64,000 bases of DNA, taken from contig NC_086368.1 of the NCBI RefSeq assembly GCF_036324505.1, forward strand, positions 17,597,878 to 17,661,877, written 5' to 3'. The notes beneath the pieces are model-generated. The model saw only the letters and a program-made list of their open reading frames with translations, did not search any database and was not told where the DNA came from. The position numbers and the translations under genes are program-made. Every line of letters begins with the position of its first letter. Position 1 is the stretch's first letter. This document shows, piece by piece, positions 27,255 to 39,208 of the stretch. The DNA is from Eleginops maclovinus. Its lineage: Eukaryota > Chordata > Actinopteri > Perciformes > Eleginopidae.

Positions 27255-28396
27255 ATGGCAGGAAATGTGAAAAGGTTTTACGACCTGACAGCTAAGATGC
27301 TGTCTGGAAAAAGCTTAAGTTTTTCTGCCCTGAAGGGCAAAGTTGTTCTCATTGAAAATGTGGCGTCTCTTTGAGGAACAACAACCAGGGACTACACTCA
27401 GATGAACGAACTCAATAGGCTTTACTCTACAAAGGGACTTGTAATTCTGGGTGTACCCTGTAATCAGTTTGGTCATCAGGTAAGTTGATATAGGCAACTG
27501 TTTACAAATGGTATGATTTTGCATATTTTGAACACAATCTGATGTGTCTTCAAGGACCATAAAACAGCTCACTTTAGGCCTATTTGTATATCATAGACAT
27601 CAGAATATATAACAAAAGCCAACATGTAGGCTACTGTTTAATAATGCAATACATGTTTGTAACTTAATCAGCAGATTGCGTTTGTGTTTGGGTTGTGTAA
27701 CAAATGTGTTAATGTTATGTGTTATAAGTACTAATGCATTGCTGTAGTTTTGTTGTAAGATATATGGTTAATTTTTACCTACTTTAAACATACTGTTGGT
27801 TAGTTGTAGCATACTCTTAATATTATGCTATTAGATGATCATGTTTCATGTAGAAACTGAGTCTGCAAAATAACCACTTACTTCAGCTGTCCAATAAATA
27901 TGAGTTAAAATTACAGTATTTTCTTCTGATAAACAGCACAGTGGAGAATAGGTATAAAGTAGTATACGATCAAATACAAACTTGTGTATGCTTTAATCAA
28001 CCCAATGTCCTTATGAAATTAATGTTTCTTTCTTTATTATAACAGGAGAACTGCAAGAATGATGAAATTCTAAGGTCTCTAAAGTATATCCGTCCAGGAA
28101 ATGGTTTTGAACCTAATTTCCAGCTCCTTGAAAAGGTGGATGTGAATGGAAAGGATGCCGATCGCTTATTTGTATACCTGAAGGAAAAGCTTCCATTTCC
28201 CTGTGATGATGCCATGGCTCTTATGACCGACCCAAAGTATATCATATGGAGTCCTGTTAGTAGGAATGATGTCTCCTGGAACTTTGAGAAGTTCCTGGTT
28301 GGACCTGATGGAGAGCCTTACAAGCGCTACAGCAGAAATTTCCTTACCATTGACATTGAGACAGATATAAAAAAGCTACTGAAGAGGGTCAATTAA
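27255..28396 (+). CDS. gpx1: gpx1, selenocysteine glutathione peroxidase
   Basis: This enzyme reduces hydrogen peroxide and organic hydroperoxides with glutathione in cytosol and mitochondria. There are two coding exons, 27255-27479 and 28046-28396 (GT-AG, phase 0), giving 191 residues, a normal GPx1 length. The frame reads [22 protein letters not shown]. The TGA at 27372-27374 is codon 40 and sits exactly where the catalytic selenocysteine belongs. The rest of the tetrad is present: Gln75 (NQFGHQ), Trp153 and Asn154 (WNFEKF). Glutathione-contact arginines correspond to Arg45 and Arg172. Sequence features such as [10 protein letters not shown] and [15 protein letters not shown] favour GPx1 over GPx2. 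A SECIS element lies in the 3' UTR (separate entry), and AATAAA at 28724-28729 is the likely polyadenylation signal. A gene finder treating TGA as stop would truncate or split it. Which teleost gpx1 duplicate this is cannot be said. Confidence 0.97.
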
Positions 28397-29183
28397 AGTG
28401 TGTTACAACATACATATGACGAGCCTGATCAAAAAGATTAATTAATGTTTGTTTTGGGTAGTTAATCAGGTTTTTCCACCTTCCCAGTTGAAGACAATTG
28501 TAATAGCCTACATGTGTGATATGTACTGTACACTATGGTAGTTCAGCCTATTTACTCAATGAAGACACTCTTTGAAACAATGTTGTGGGGAGTGTCTGAT
28601 GAACATGTAAAACACTGACTGCCTGACTGTGTATAACCCATATAACAATGGTTCTTCATTGGGTTCAAGAGATTTAAAAATGTTATTCCATTTCTGTATA
28701 GGCTACTGTATGCAGAGCTGCAAAATAAAAATGTGGTGGCAACTATAACAGAGGTGAACAGTAACTAAGTACTTTACTCAACTGTACTGTAAGTGCAATT
28801 TAGAAGTAGCCTTCTTGAATTTAACCTGAACTTTTTCATTTAGTGCTACACTACCAAAGGACACATGTCTTATAACTTTTGTTGCACGACTTCAGTTAAA
28901 GGAAGAAGCTCATTATTTATCAGAGCAGCATTAAGGTGATTATACAGAATCCATTTATATAATCCAATAATATAGTATAGCCTATAACTATGGGTTTTAA
29001 ATTAGTACATAATTAGAATAACGTGCTTAATGTGATATTTAAATAAAGTGTCTGTTATTCGTATTGTATTACTTCCCCAATATTGAAAAGAGAAACAGCG
29101 GCACTACTCTGTCCTGTTCTTCCTGGTTGAAGGCAGGGGGCTATTCTTGATTGAACGCTACGCAAAACCTCGACTCCTCCAAA
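28397..29183 (+). other. gpx1 3' UTR and brk1 promoter interval
   Basis: The left part is gpx1 3' UTR with the SECIS and a polyadenylation signal at 28724-28729. The stretch 28735-29050 is AT-rich and featureless. Just before brk1, TTCTTCCTGGTTGAAGGC (29118-29135) contains an ETS-like TTCC core typical of housekeeping promoters. There is no TATA box at a useful distance. Confidence 0.5.
28559..28600 (+). promoter_or_regulatory. SECIS element in gpx1 3' UTR
   Basis: The core is ATGA (28559-28562), then an 8-base arm AGACACTC, an apical loop carrying unpaired AAA (28575-28577), and the exactly complementary arm GAGTGTCT leading into TGAT (28597-28600). This fits the eukaryotic SECIS plan: the ATGA/TGAT non-Watson-Crick quartet, an AA in the apical loop about 12 bases after the ATGA, and a paired stem between. 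It lies 163 bases after the gpx1 stop codon. It would direct selenocysteine insertion at codon 40. Confidence 0.92.
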
Positions 29184-29926
29184 ATGGCTGGCCAGGAAGA
29201 TCCAGTGCAGAGAGAGATTCACCAAGATTGGGCGAATCGAGAATACATAGAAGTGATAACGAGCAGCATCAAAAAAATTGCCGACTTTCTTAACTCATTT
29301 GGTAAGCTTTTTACTAGCACTAACGCGGACGTAGATGTGGAGCTAGCTGGTTCGGGTAACATTAGCTCAGCTGTTGCTAGCATTGATGTTGATGCTTTCA
29401 ACGGCCACTCCCAGTTAGCTTTATCGTTAGCTGTGAGCAGGTTATTGTTTCTCGTACAATATCGTAACAGCTTGATGGCGTGTGTTAGACAGTTAACTTA
29501 ACGAGCGAAATTGACTAATACATGTGGAAATATTTGAACAACATTACTGGATAAGGTGCAGTTATCAGACCACTGCAAACGCTAGTCTGCTCGGCTGTCA
29601 ATAACGTAATACTAGCAGAAGCATAACAACCCATTAACAGTGACGTTATTAATTAATATCAATTGATCAATGTTAATGTTAAATGGCGTGATTGGTGATG
29701 GTTAGACGCTAATTACAATGTATCCAATTCAGATATGTCGTGTCGATCACGATTGGCCACCCTCAATGAGAAGCTCACAGCCTTGGAGAGGAGGATTGAA
29801 TACATTGAGGCGAGAGTAAGTATGCTGCAATTCAATTTCATTGTCTATGTATTTTTCAAAAAGATATAACCATTACATAATTTGTATGTGTCGTTACAGG
29901 TGACAAAAGGAGAGACCTTGACCTAG
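29184..29926 (+). CDS. brk1: brk1, BRICK1 subunit of the WAVE/SCAR complex
   Basis: BRK1 (HSPC300) is the small subunit of the WAVE regulatory complex, which activates Arp2/3-driven actin branching downstream of Rac. There are three coding exons: 29184-29301, 29733-29815 and 29900-29926 (stop TAG). Phases join as G|AT (Asp) and then at a codon border. The product is 75 residues, starting [16 protein letters not shown] and ending RVTKGETLT, essentially identical to the vertebrate protein. Residues about 40-70 form the amphipathic coiled coil ([24 protein letters not shown]) that packs in the WAVE trimer. The start ATG has a strong context (AAAATGG). An upstream TTG in the same frame is not needed. 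The probable polyadenylation signal is AATAAA at 30369-30374. It lies in tandem between gpx1 and rbm5. Confidence 0.98.
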
Positions 29927-31064
29927 AAATCATTATGGGAGTTCATAACATCCCTGAGCTACCTGATCACCCCCCTCCCTGAATTTTTGGAATAAGTGTG
30001 ATGGATTCCACCCTTACTTTTTTTGAAACCTTGTGGACCATTTTTATATTATATGGTTTTGTGGTTTTTTTTTGTTTTCTCAAGACACTTGTGTATAGAA
30101 CATATGGGTCTGTCTTGGGTGACTCGAGCATCATCAATGTTACAAAACTAAAGTTAGCTCCATAGGTATTTGTTAAAAAATATTTTGAGCTCAATTATGG
30201 ATTTGTTGTCAGCACAACATGTGTTGCATACAGTGTCATTACCAGATTTAAGATTTATGAAAGGGGAATTTCCTTGTGTGCCAAGAATAATTAATTGTCT
30301 AGTCATCTTAATTGAGGACCTGCTTGTACAGTGAACTGTTTGGTGATGTGTCAGGTTTTAAATACTGTAATAAATGATAAACGATTACTTTGTTTCATGT
30401 TGTATGTTCCACTAGTAGGTTAAAAAACATTGACCAGGTATGTTGACACATTGAAAGAGATTTAAATATCAGTAGATCATTATATAATCAATCAGACAAG
30501 ACACAAATGTACAGTGCAAGAGCTTGACAGCCAACAAAATAATTTAGGTCAAATTTTTATTGAAAATACAGGATTAGATAAGATAAGATGTACCTTTTTA
30601 TTAATGTGGGATACAGTGAAATTTAGCAGTAATATTCTTCAGGTACATTTATTGCAATTAACTTTAAAATGCCATCCAGTGAACGTATTAAATGGATTTG
30701 TTGCACATGTTTATAGGATCAGATGATAACAAAAAATATTCTGCAGAATAAACAATATTATTATATTCTGCAAATATAGCAAACTGAAGACCTGCAAACC
30801 CAGTAAAATGGCCGAAAAGAAAATATAGGTGTGTTTTTGCCCGTAGTTTTGTCTTGCAGGCTGCACTTTTGTTTTAGCATAGGCAGCCACCAAGCTTTAA
30901 CAAGCTGTGGCTCCAGCCCCAACTGTTGATGTTCTGTTATTGTAATCTTCATAGAAACCAGTCAACATTATGGACGGGGAAAAAGTCCACTCACAAGCCC
31001 AATGAGCATCTTTGAGCCAAAAGGGTAAGTGCTGCCTGTGAGGCAAACACGGGGCTAAATGTTC
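29927..31064 (+). other. brk1 3' UTR and intergenic spacer
   Basis: This interval holds the brk1 3' UTR up to AATAAA at 30369-30374, then an AT-rich spacer. A LINE-tail remnant lies at 30570-30640. No open frame with splice signals or known family resemblance was found. Confidence 0.6.
30570..30640 (-). repeat. LINE 3'-tail remnant
   Basis: The minus strand reads AAATTTCACTGTATCCCACATTAATAAAAAGGTACATC and ends in a CTTATCTTATCTAATC short repeat. The arrangement (CTGTGGGA-like hairpin, AATAAA, then a 5-6 base tandem tail) is the standard 3' end of fish L2-like LINEs and of SINEs that borrow it. Confidence 0.5.
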
Positions 31065-31235
31065 CTACTTCCCACAATGCACCGGGTTAAACACCAATGC
31101 ATCTTGGGACAAAGAAGGTGCTGTCGTAGTGTTGTGCTGAGTCCTTGAACGTGAGATGAAGCTTTTCCCCACGATTTTAAAATATATTTTTGATTAATAA
31201 CTAGTGGGTAAAAACATTACTAGCAAACTGCACTG
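31065..31235 (+). promoter_or_regulatory. rbm5 promoter and probable 5' UTR exon
   Basis: CTACTTCCCACAATGCACC (31065-31083) and the inverted AATGCATCTTGGGAC (31096-31110) resemble the ZNF143/THAP11 promoter motif (ACTACAAYTCCCAGVATGC). This motif is frequent at housekeeping TATA-less promoters. A good donor, CACTG|gtgagt, ends a probable non-coding exon at 31235. The matching acceptor tttctttctag lies at 31441, shortly before the rbm5 start codon. The transcription start is inferred to lie around 31110-31160. Confidence 0.45.
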
Positions 31236-31466
31236 GTGAGTCATTGCACTTTCACACAGGAAACTGATACATTTATAAGGCTTTTCCCGAAAGTTAGGCC
31301 GGATCCATGTTATGGTCTATTAGCAGTTCGTTGTGCTCATGCTAATTCAGCCAATTCGACTTTAGTGGGACCGTTTTAAGGCATGCTAATTCACTCAAAG
31401 CACAACATTAAACCGAACCTCTTGGCTTGCTTTCTTTCTAGAATCGTGCAGTTGCATTTGGGAGCA

Positions 31467-34400
31467 ATGGGAGCAGATAAAAGGTGAGTTACTGTTAGTA
31501 ATGTTAAGCCCTGTCGCTGTTCCCCACAGTAGGTGTGGCTAACGTAAATTCTTCCAAAAAAAACCGAACGTTAAACGTAATCAAGAAGACATACATTAAG
31601 TACGTTTAACATTTAATGTGTAAAGTTATCTTTGGACACTATGTAGTGGTGAACGTAACAAAAAGTAATACATACTGCAAATGATAAACATGCATGTGCA
31701 TTTAAAATGGATGTGATTTACCAAATAAAATGGGATAATACTTTATCAAATGTTTCATACATTTAAAGCTGCTTTGATCCAAACTGTTACGTTTTCAAAA
31801 CACAGCCATGTGTCTTACTACTCACCCAAAAAATACTTGTATTTATCATTAAAAAAGAGAAAAAGTGCTTAAACGTGGGGGTAAATGTAAGTGGCAAATA
31901 TACAAAATATTGTATAATGTGGTGTTTCTCTGTAAATAGTTTTGGTGTGACAGAAGACTAAAAACAATGTTTGTGAACACTAAATGTTGCAGCATTTAAT
32001 GGAAGTCATTGCCCCAACAAAAGGGGGAATTTACTAGGTTAATTTTATGTGTAATATTTATTGAGGAATTATGTTAGTGAGTTTTCTGATTCAAAAGTAG
32101 TTGTTTAAATCCTATTTTAAGAAATATTGTACAATTGCAGACTAGTCAAACTGATGTATTGCCGTGCTTTTCAATGTCCTCCTTAATAGACTAAGTCGAA
32201 CCGAGCGCAGCGGTAGATATGGCTCTGACGCACCCCGGGATGATCCAGAATGGCGCGACAGACGAGACCAAGAGCGTGATCACAACCCGCGTCGCTGGGG
32301 TGAAGAGAGACGCAGTGATCGGTTTGAGGGAGATCGTCGAGCATCAAGAGACAGTCCAGAGGTAGTTATTCTATAGTCCTCGATTTATTGGTAGTATAAT
32401 GTATTAGTAAAAATACTGTCAACATAACATGTTCACAATTCACTGATGCACACATCTGTTTGTTTTAAAGCAAAGAGAAAGGAAAAGACGCAACAGCGAT
32501 AGATCAGAAGATGGGTATCACTCTGATGGAGACTTCCCAGAGCAGGATTACAGAAGGGAGCCTGGGGACGAGAAGAAGAGCAAAACTATCATGCTCTGGG
32601 GTCTCGCTCCTCATATCACTGAAGACGATGTACGTATTAAGTTCTCTTCTGCAGATGTACAACCTCTTTAGTGGTTTTCATCTGGTTTAATCTGTGTGCA
32701 CTACTTATTCTGTTAGTAATGCATTATTTAATGGGGTCAGGTTTCCAATCATAATATTAACATACTGTCTCATTGTTGTTCAGATTTGTTTTTCCATAGA
32801 CCAACTGGAGGGACCACAGCCAGTGGATGTCAGGCTGATGAAAAAGAAAACAGGTGAGACTTTGAAACATGACGGACCTCAGCCTCCCCCCCAGGACAAA
32901 TCTGCTTCCATTCAGACCCATTTTCCCATAGCAGCTAGCAGAGAATAGTATCAAGGATTTAAAATGTTGCTATAAGACTAATCATTTCAGTTTACTAAGG
33001 ATCTTTTGAAAGGTAAGTAATAGCAACAAACTCAGTTTAACCAGGAACCTAATTGGCAAACACACTTAGTTGCTAAGTGTGTTTTAAAACAACGATATTC
33101 AACAGGAAATGTTGCTATGGTAAAACTCTTAAAGAGCGGCCTTTTGTATATTTAACAGGGCCTGGGTTATGAAGCAGTTTGTGGAAGAGTTTGAATAATT
33201 TGCCCATGGACTCTTAACTAACACGCCTCCCGTCTATATTTGAATGCTGTCTCTAGGTATAAGCCGTGGTTTCGCCTTCGTGGACTTTTATCACTTGCAA
33301 GATGCTACACGATGGATGGAGACCAATCAGGTTGCTTCACAATCGCCAAGTCTAGTTTTAATCTTGGGGATCTGGAAAAAAAAAATAACCCAAAAGGCAA
33401 CCAAAGTGCATTGAATGAGTTGTGTAGAAGTGACAGATCTTTTTGAAAAAAACTCATGGATTGTTTATCACAAAGCAAAAAGATGTGATTTTTGCTACAG
33501 GAATAGAGGTAGTTAAATACATGATTTACAACCAACTGTTATACTTTTAAAAAAAACATTTTTTAATTGTCATAGTATTAGCATCACAGCTTGACTCATA
33601 TTGAGAGGTTCTCTCCTGTATGTGCATTCAAGATCCTTACTTGCTGATAGAGGCATTATCAGTGATATTTCTCAGTTGAATGTAAGCGCAGCCTATTGTT
33701 TTATAGCCTAGCACTCAGTAGATGAGGATATTTTTAGCTTGCTTTGTTCTTTTTCTTCTTAAAAGCACTCAAGAAATGTCTTTTAGGGTCACATTGTACA
33801 CTCTGCTCCAGCTCAGCCTGGGCACTCGGGTCCCAAACACCTTAAACCCTCTACACATCATGCTCACATATACACCATGTGCCTGTCTTGTCTTTTTAAC
33901 ACAAAGGCTATCTGTTGGGGGTCCCTCTCCCCCTTCTCTCCCTTCCAACACTGCTTGCTCTATTGATAAGACGACTTCCCAGGAATGGTTGTGACTTTTT
34001 TCGTCTTCTTTCAGAAACGTCTGACCATCAAGGGGAAAAGCGTGGACATGCACTACAGTCACCCAAGAAACAAGTATGAAGACTGGCTCTGCAACACTGT
34101 AAGTTCATAATATATCTTGGTTCCATGGCTACATTTTTCAAACCATGTTACTACAGAACACTTCTCACACTCACACACATTCTTATAAGTATATATGCTA
34201 GGCCCATCAGTTAGAATTGTTGCAGTCCTGTTAGCTTACGTTGTGGTACACCTACATTTGAATTAGCGGTAACGGTTAGGTTGTGTCTCAGGTAAGTATG
34301 GTATGCTGCACCAATATAGTTGCCTGTTTTCTGAGGCAGCACTGTTCAGGGCTTTAGTAGGTGTATAATAAAAATGATGTGAACGGTTACTTGCAGTGTG

Positions 34401-37400
34401 GCCTGTACAATTTCCGGAGGAGGCTGAAGTGCTTCAGGTGTGGAGCAGCCAAAGCCGGTAAGTAGTTAAATCAACAAGAGGCCAAAGACTGCAGACATCC
34501 AGACAGCCTGAGGCAACAGTGCTGGGATGCAAAGCAAAGTTTGTGTTTTTGGTGTTGTAGAGGCCTAGTAAACCAAATGATATGGATGTAGGTAAAGTGC
34601 ATATAGGAAACAGCATGCATTTTTTTCCTTTCTACCTGACAATAATACAAAATTGGGACAAAACTAAATACTTTAGTTTACGAAATAGGCTCTCTGATTT
34701 ATAATTTTAAACACTTCCTTAAGGATAGTGACGCAACACTTTAAACCCCATTTCCAGTTTCTTAGTAACACATTCCTGAACGTGATGTTAATGCAATATT
34801 TCTCTTCTGTGATTCTCTCAACAGACAGTGAAACTAGCAATAATCCTGGAGCGTCTGAAACTCAGCCCAGCGGAGATTTCTACGGCGACAGTAAGGACCT
34901 CTCTTGTTTTTTTTTGATGCAATGTCCTACTTGGTTAGGAACAAAATATACCCCTCACTTACTTTGTGAGATTGTTCTTAAACATAGTCTTCTTTTTTTT
35001 CTTTTCTTGACAGCAATCATCCTGAGAAACATAGCTCCTCTGGCCACCGTAGAAGCCATCTTGACGGCCCTGGCACCATATGCTAATCTTTCATCCAACA
35101 ACATCCGCCTCATAAAGGACAAGCAGACTGGCCAGAACCGAGGCTTTGCCTTTGTCCAGCTGTCTTCTCCTCTGGTGAGGCATTCTTGAACGTGTACAAT
35201 TTACTGTTAAAACCAAACGCTTATCACTTTATTAAAGTTTCTCGTTGAAGAACTTGCCACCTCATTGATGTCTGAATATCCCTCCCGTTCACAGGAAGCC
35301 TCTCAGCTGCTAACCATCTTACAGGGACTGCAGCCGCCTTTAAAATTGGATGGGAAAACTATCGGGGTGGATTATGCTAAAAGCGCTAGAAAGTGAGTAT
35401 AATAGGGTAAATTGTCTATTTGTTTGTAGATTTACCTACATCTATGTTCTTAACTTACTCATTTCCAAATCAGAGGTGGGGATAAATGTTTGTTGGCTTA
35501 TTCTTCCCTTTGCCTGTGTCAGGGACCTTTTGCTACCTGACGGGAATCGTGTCAGTGCCTTCTCCGTGGCCAGCACAGCCATTGCTGCAGCCCAGTGGTC
35601 TTCAAGTCAGGTAGGCCACTTTAATGTCAAAATCAGCTGTTTATCATCTTCCCGTTTCAGGCTCATAACCCATGCTTTACCATTCTAGCCCCAGCAGAGC
35701 TCAGATGGAATGTCGGAGTACAGCTACCTGCAAGAAGGCTATACTCCACGGGCACAGGTTAGTAGAACAAATGAAGCAAACATTGTACGTTGAGAGCAGA
35801 TGCATTGTGATTGGTTTCAATGTGTTTTTAATGGTGCCTTCAGTAATTAATGGTACTGTAGTATCATCTAATGGCAGCTATAGAAGACTACAGCACGTGC
35901 TTACTGACCATTATATTCATCGCCTCAGAGATAAGACACCACGCTGTATCTGTATATCCTAAAAACCTTACACATCGGCAGGATACTTCATCCTCATTTG
36001 AGTAAAAAAATACAGCGGTTAGGTTTTAATTTAATTAATTACTTTTTTTTTAGGACTACCAGGCTTTCTACCAGCAAGCAGCAGCAGTAGCCAGCACCTC
36101 CCAGGGAAACGGGATTCTAGGAGGTAAGAGTGGCTTTCACGCCTTACATAGATGTTGGTGCAGTTTCTGACCCTTTTATGCTGTAATATAACAATTTGGT
36201 ATTAGTGAAATATAGTATTATATCCGATGACATGCAGCTTTGTTTTCACATTTCAGCCGCCCCAGGTGTAAAGATGGTTCCAACTGCAGCTGGAGTAGTG
36301 ATCGCACAGGGTGCACAAGTCTACCATCCCCATATGATGGCCCATCCTGCTGTTCAGGTAACATTTTGGTCATTCTGTAAATACACTTGTAATAATACTG
36401 TAGTACTCATTGAAATGTATAGTGTAACAATCTCTAAATAACCATTTATTTATTTTCAGGCATTGTCGCTTGCCCAACAAATGGAGGCTAACGCCCACAC
36501 AGGACATCTTCCCAGCATTGATGCTTCATATGTTCCTGTCGGCCTTTTAGCCGCGGCTGCTGTGAACTCTGCCGGTGCTTTACAAACCTCAGGACAGTCG
36601 GCTGAAGCCAGCACTGGTAGGAGAACACGCATTGTTTACACCTGTTAAAGTGTGGTGTGTGCTAAGATTAAATCCTCTGCAGATCACTGCTATGTGTTAA
36701 TATAATGCATGTATACTAGTTTTTCCCTGGGGAAGTTGAAACGGAGACTTTTTTTGTTAATATCAAAGTAATATCTACAGCCAGTCTTTGAGATGACTAA
36801 CTGAAATGTGGACCATGCAGCAGTACCTGAGATGGCTTTCTATTACTGCTGAAGCTATAGATTAAAACTCAAAAGGTGTAGAAGGACTCCAGTTGGGGAA
36901 GCTTGTGAGATCATAACCTAGTCAGATCAGTAACTGCAAAAGTTGTTAATAGTTTTTGTTTTAAAATCAACAGTCCCTGATACGTCGTCCTATCAGTATG
37001 ACGAGTCCTCTGGCTACTATTATGATCCACAAACTGGCCTCTACTATGACCCTAGCACTCATGTAAGTATTCCCTCGACACCATGTGTGAGTCACGTGGT
37101 TTTATGTTACACTAAGTCACAGGAGTTCAAATTGTAATTATAACGTACATTGGTGTTAATTTCTTTTCAGTATTACTACAACTCTCAGACTCAGCAGTAT
37201 CTGTACTGGGACGGTGAGAAGCAATCGTACGTCCCTGTCTCAACCGACGCGTCTGCTGGAGCGAGTGATAACGCAGCATCAGGCAGCAAAGAAACTAAAG
37301 AGAAAAAGGAAAAGCCCAAAAGCAAGACTGCTCAGCAGGTACTGGGATGTGAATCCTACCTCAGACATTTTGCCTGTTCAGCATATGGCCTTTCATTCTT

Positions 37401-39208
37401 TAACTTTATTGAGCCCTTTTTTTGTTAAGATTTTCAAATGTAAGACTTATTTTTCTTGTCCGTTGATTCTTTCAGATTGCCAAAGACATGGAACGGTGGG
37501 CTAAAAGTCTCAACAAGCACAAAGACAACTTCAGGGGCAGCTTTCAGCCCGTTAGTCATGAAGAGAGGAAGGAGGCAGCTGCTGCTGATGCTGGCTTCAT
37601 ACTTTTTGAGAAGAAGGTAATCCACAAGGATTTAATATCTGACCTTGTTCTGCTGCTGCATTTTTCTGCCTTGGACTACAATATCCTTAATGGATTTATT
37701 AATTCTTGTTTATTTTTTTATTTTTTTAGCAGGCTGGAAGTCTAGACAGACTAATGCCAGAGGTACAGAGGGGCCCCGAGGAGGAGCCACCAACCAGCTC
37801 AGCCAGCTCAGTCAGCTCAGCCAACACATCCAAGGTGAGTGTTTCCTACACTTCCTTTGATTTGTATCATAAAGAAGTAATTATCTAATACATTTTAGTG
37901 CATTGTAAATATAGGTATTACATATTACCTTCAGCTCCAGAAAAAATTAAGACAACTCCAAATCTTTCTTAAATCTTGATCTCTACATGTATGGCAGCCA
38001 TTCCAGTGTCTGTTGAATTCCAATACAGAGAAATATAGTCAGTAGTTTAAAGAATTCAATCCAAAAAATGTTTAATTTAACTAAAAGACATGCCTATAAA
38101 TAATAAAAGAAAAGAAAATGAGAATGCTGAAGTGGTCTCAATTTTTTTCTGGGGCTGTATGTGTTCCTGTTAACAACACTAACACCCGCCTTCGCCCGTT
38201 GGTTAGTGTGGCCTGGTGGCAGCTTACAGTGGAGACAGTGACCCTGAGGAGATCGTAGCGGAGCCGGACGGTGGAGAAGGAGGCCAGGACAAGATGACAG
38301 ACTGGAAAAAACTGGCCTGTTTGCTGTGTAGGAGACAATTTCCCAACAAAGAGAGTCTAATTCGACATCAGCAGCTTTCTGACCTCCACAAGGTAACACC
38401 ACACAATGTCTTCATGCCTTAATGTGGAAGTCTTAAGGTATCCGTCAAGAAAGCCATAAGATCATTCACTAATAAGGGTATTCATCTTCTCTAGAAAAAC
38501 TTTGAGATTTTCCGAAGATCTAAAATGAGCGAAGCAGAGCTTGAAGAGTTGGAGAGAAAGGAAACTGAGGTTTGTCTAAAAACAGAATCACCCAACTGCG
38601 AGGGAGTCATATTGTTCCCCTAATCGATGTGACTGCATTTTATATTTCTTTTCTTCTCCTGCTGGTAAATAGCTGAAATACAGAGACCGTGCAGCTGAGA
38701 GGAGGGAGAAATACGGCATTCCTGAACCCCCAGCGCCCAAAAAGAAGAAGTTCAGTCAGCCTACACCAGTCATGTAAGCCACTTAGTTAATTACTGTCTG
38801 GTATAATAAACTGTTTCCAGCCCCTTCTTAGTAATGTTTAAATCATGAACGCCTTCTGCCTGCACAGTAACTACGAACAGCCCACTAAAGACGGCCTTAA
38901 CAGCGACAACATTGGGAACAAAATGCTGCAGGCCATGGGATGGAAGGAGGGTAAAGGGCTCGGCCGTAACCAGCAGGGCATCACTACACCAATTGAGGTA
39001 TTAACAGCAATAGCCTGGTGTCTGTATCCAGTACCCATGTAAATATCTAAAAGGTACTGAAGTTTTTGTTTTTCCTCCTCAGGCACAGTTGAGAACAAAG
39101 GGAGCTGGACTTGGCACTAAAGGCAGCAACTACAGCCTCTCTGCTTCAGACACGTACAAAGACGCGGTCCGCAAGGCCATGTTTGCTCGCTTCACTGAAT
39201 TGGAATAA
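31467..39208 (+). CDS. rbm5: rbm5, RNA-binding splicing regulator
   Basis: RBM5 (LUCA15) is a nuclear splicing factor that joins pre-spliceosomes and controls exon choice in apoptosis genes such as FAS. 24 coding exons give 855 residues: 31467-31483, 32190-32361, 32471-32629, 32784-32853, 33257-33330, 34015-34098, 34397-34457, 34825-34890, 35014-35174, 35295-35392, 35523-35610, 35689-35757, 36054-36123, 36257-36357, 36460-36616, 36974-37062, 37171-37338, 37476-37616, 37730-37834, 38207-38392, 38495-38569, 38673-38773, 38868-38997, 39083-39208. Domains in order: Arg/Glu-rich N-terminus starting [21 protein letters not shown]1 about 102-178 with RNP1 SRGFAFVDF; RanBP2 zinc finger about 185-213 (WLCNTCG...CFRCGA); RRM2 about 235-320 (RGFAFVQL); aromatic OCRE domain about 487-535 ([19 protein letters not shown]); C2H2 finger Cys688, Cys691, His704, His711; G-patch about 785-830 ([10 protein letters not shown]). 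The C-terminus is [11 protein letters not shown]. All phases close. It is slightly longer than human RBM5 (815 residues). Confidence 0.98.
37725..37733 (+). promoter_or_regulatory. NAGNAG tandem splice acceptor of rbm5 exon 19
   Basis: The intron ends ...ttttttTAGCAG. Use of the first AG keeps a Gln codon (QAGSLDRL), and use of the second removes it (AGSLDRL). Both leave the frame intact. Such acceptors often give mixed transcripts. Confidence 0.6.
37926..38160. mobile_element. Short Tc1-like MITE in rbm5 intron 19
   Basis: The left end TTCAGCTCCAGAAAAAATTAAGACAAC and the right end GTGGTCTCAATTTTTTTCTGGGGCTGTA are imperfect inverted repeats. The shared core is CAGC.CCAGAAAAAA.TT.AGAC.AC. The interior, about 180 bases, has no coding capacity. 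These termini match a non-autonomous family widespread in teleosts. The right end stops 47 bases before rbm5 exon 20. Confidence 0.6.

Noticed and set aside
28417..28470. First hairpin in the gpx1 3' UTR (CCTGATCAA ... TTAATCAGG) as SECIS
   Set aside because: It has an ATGA nearby but lacks the TGAT partner and proper spacing. The hairpin at 28559-28600 fits all SECIS criteria.
29151..29183. N-terminal extension of brk1 from an upstream TTG
   Set aside because: The ATG at 29184 gives the conserved MAGQED start with a strong context and the exact family length.
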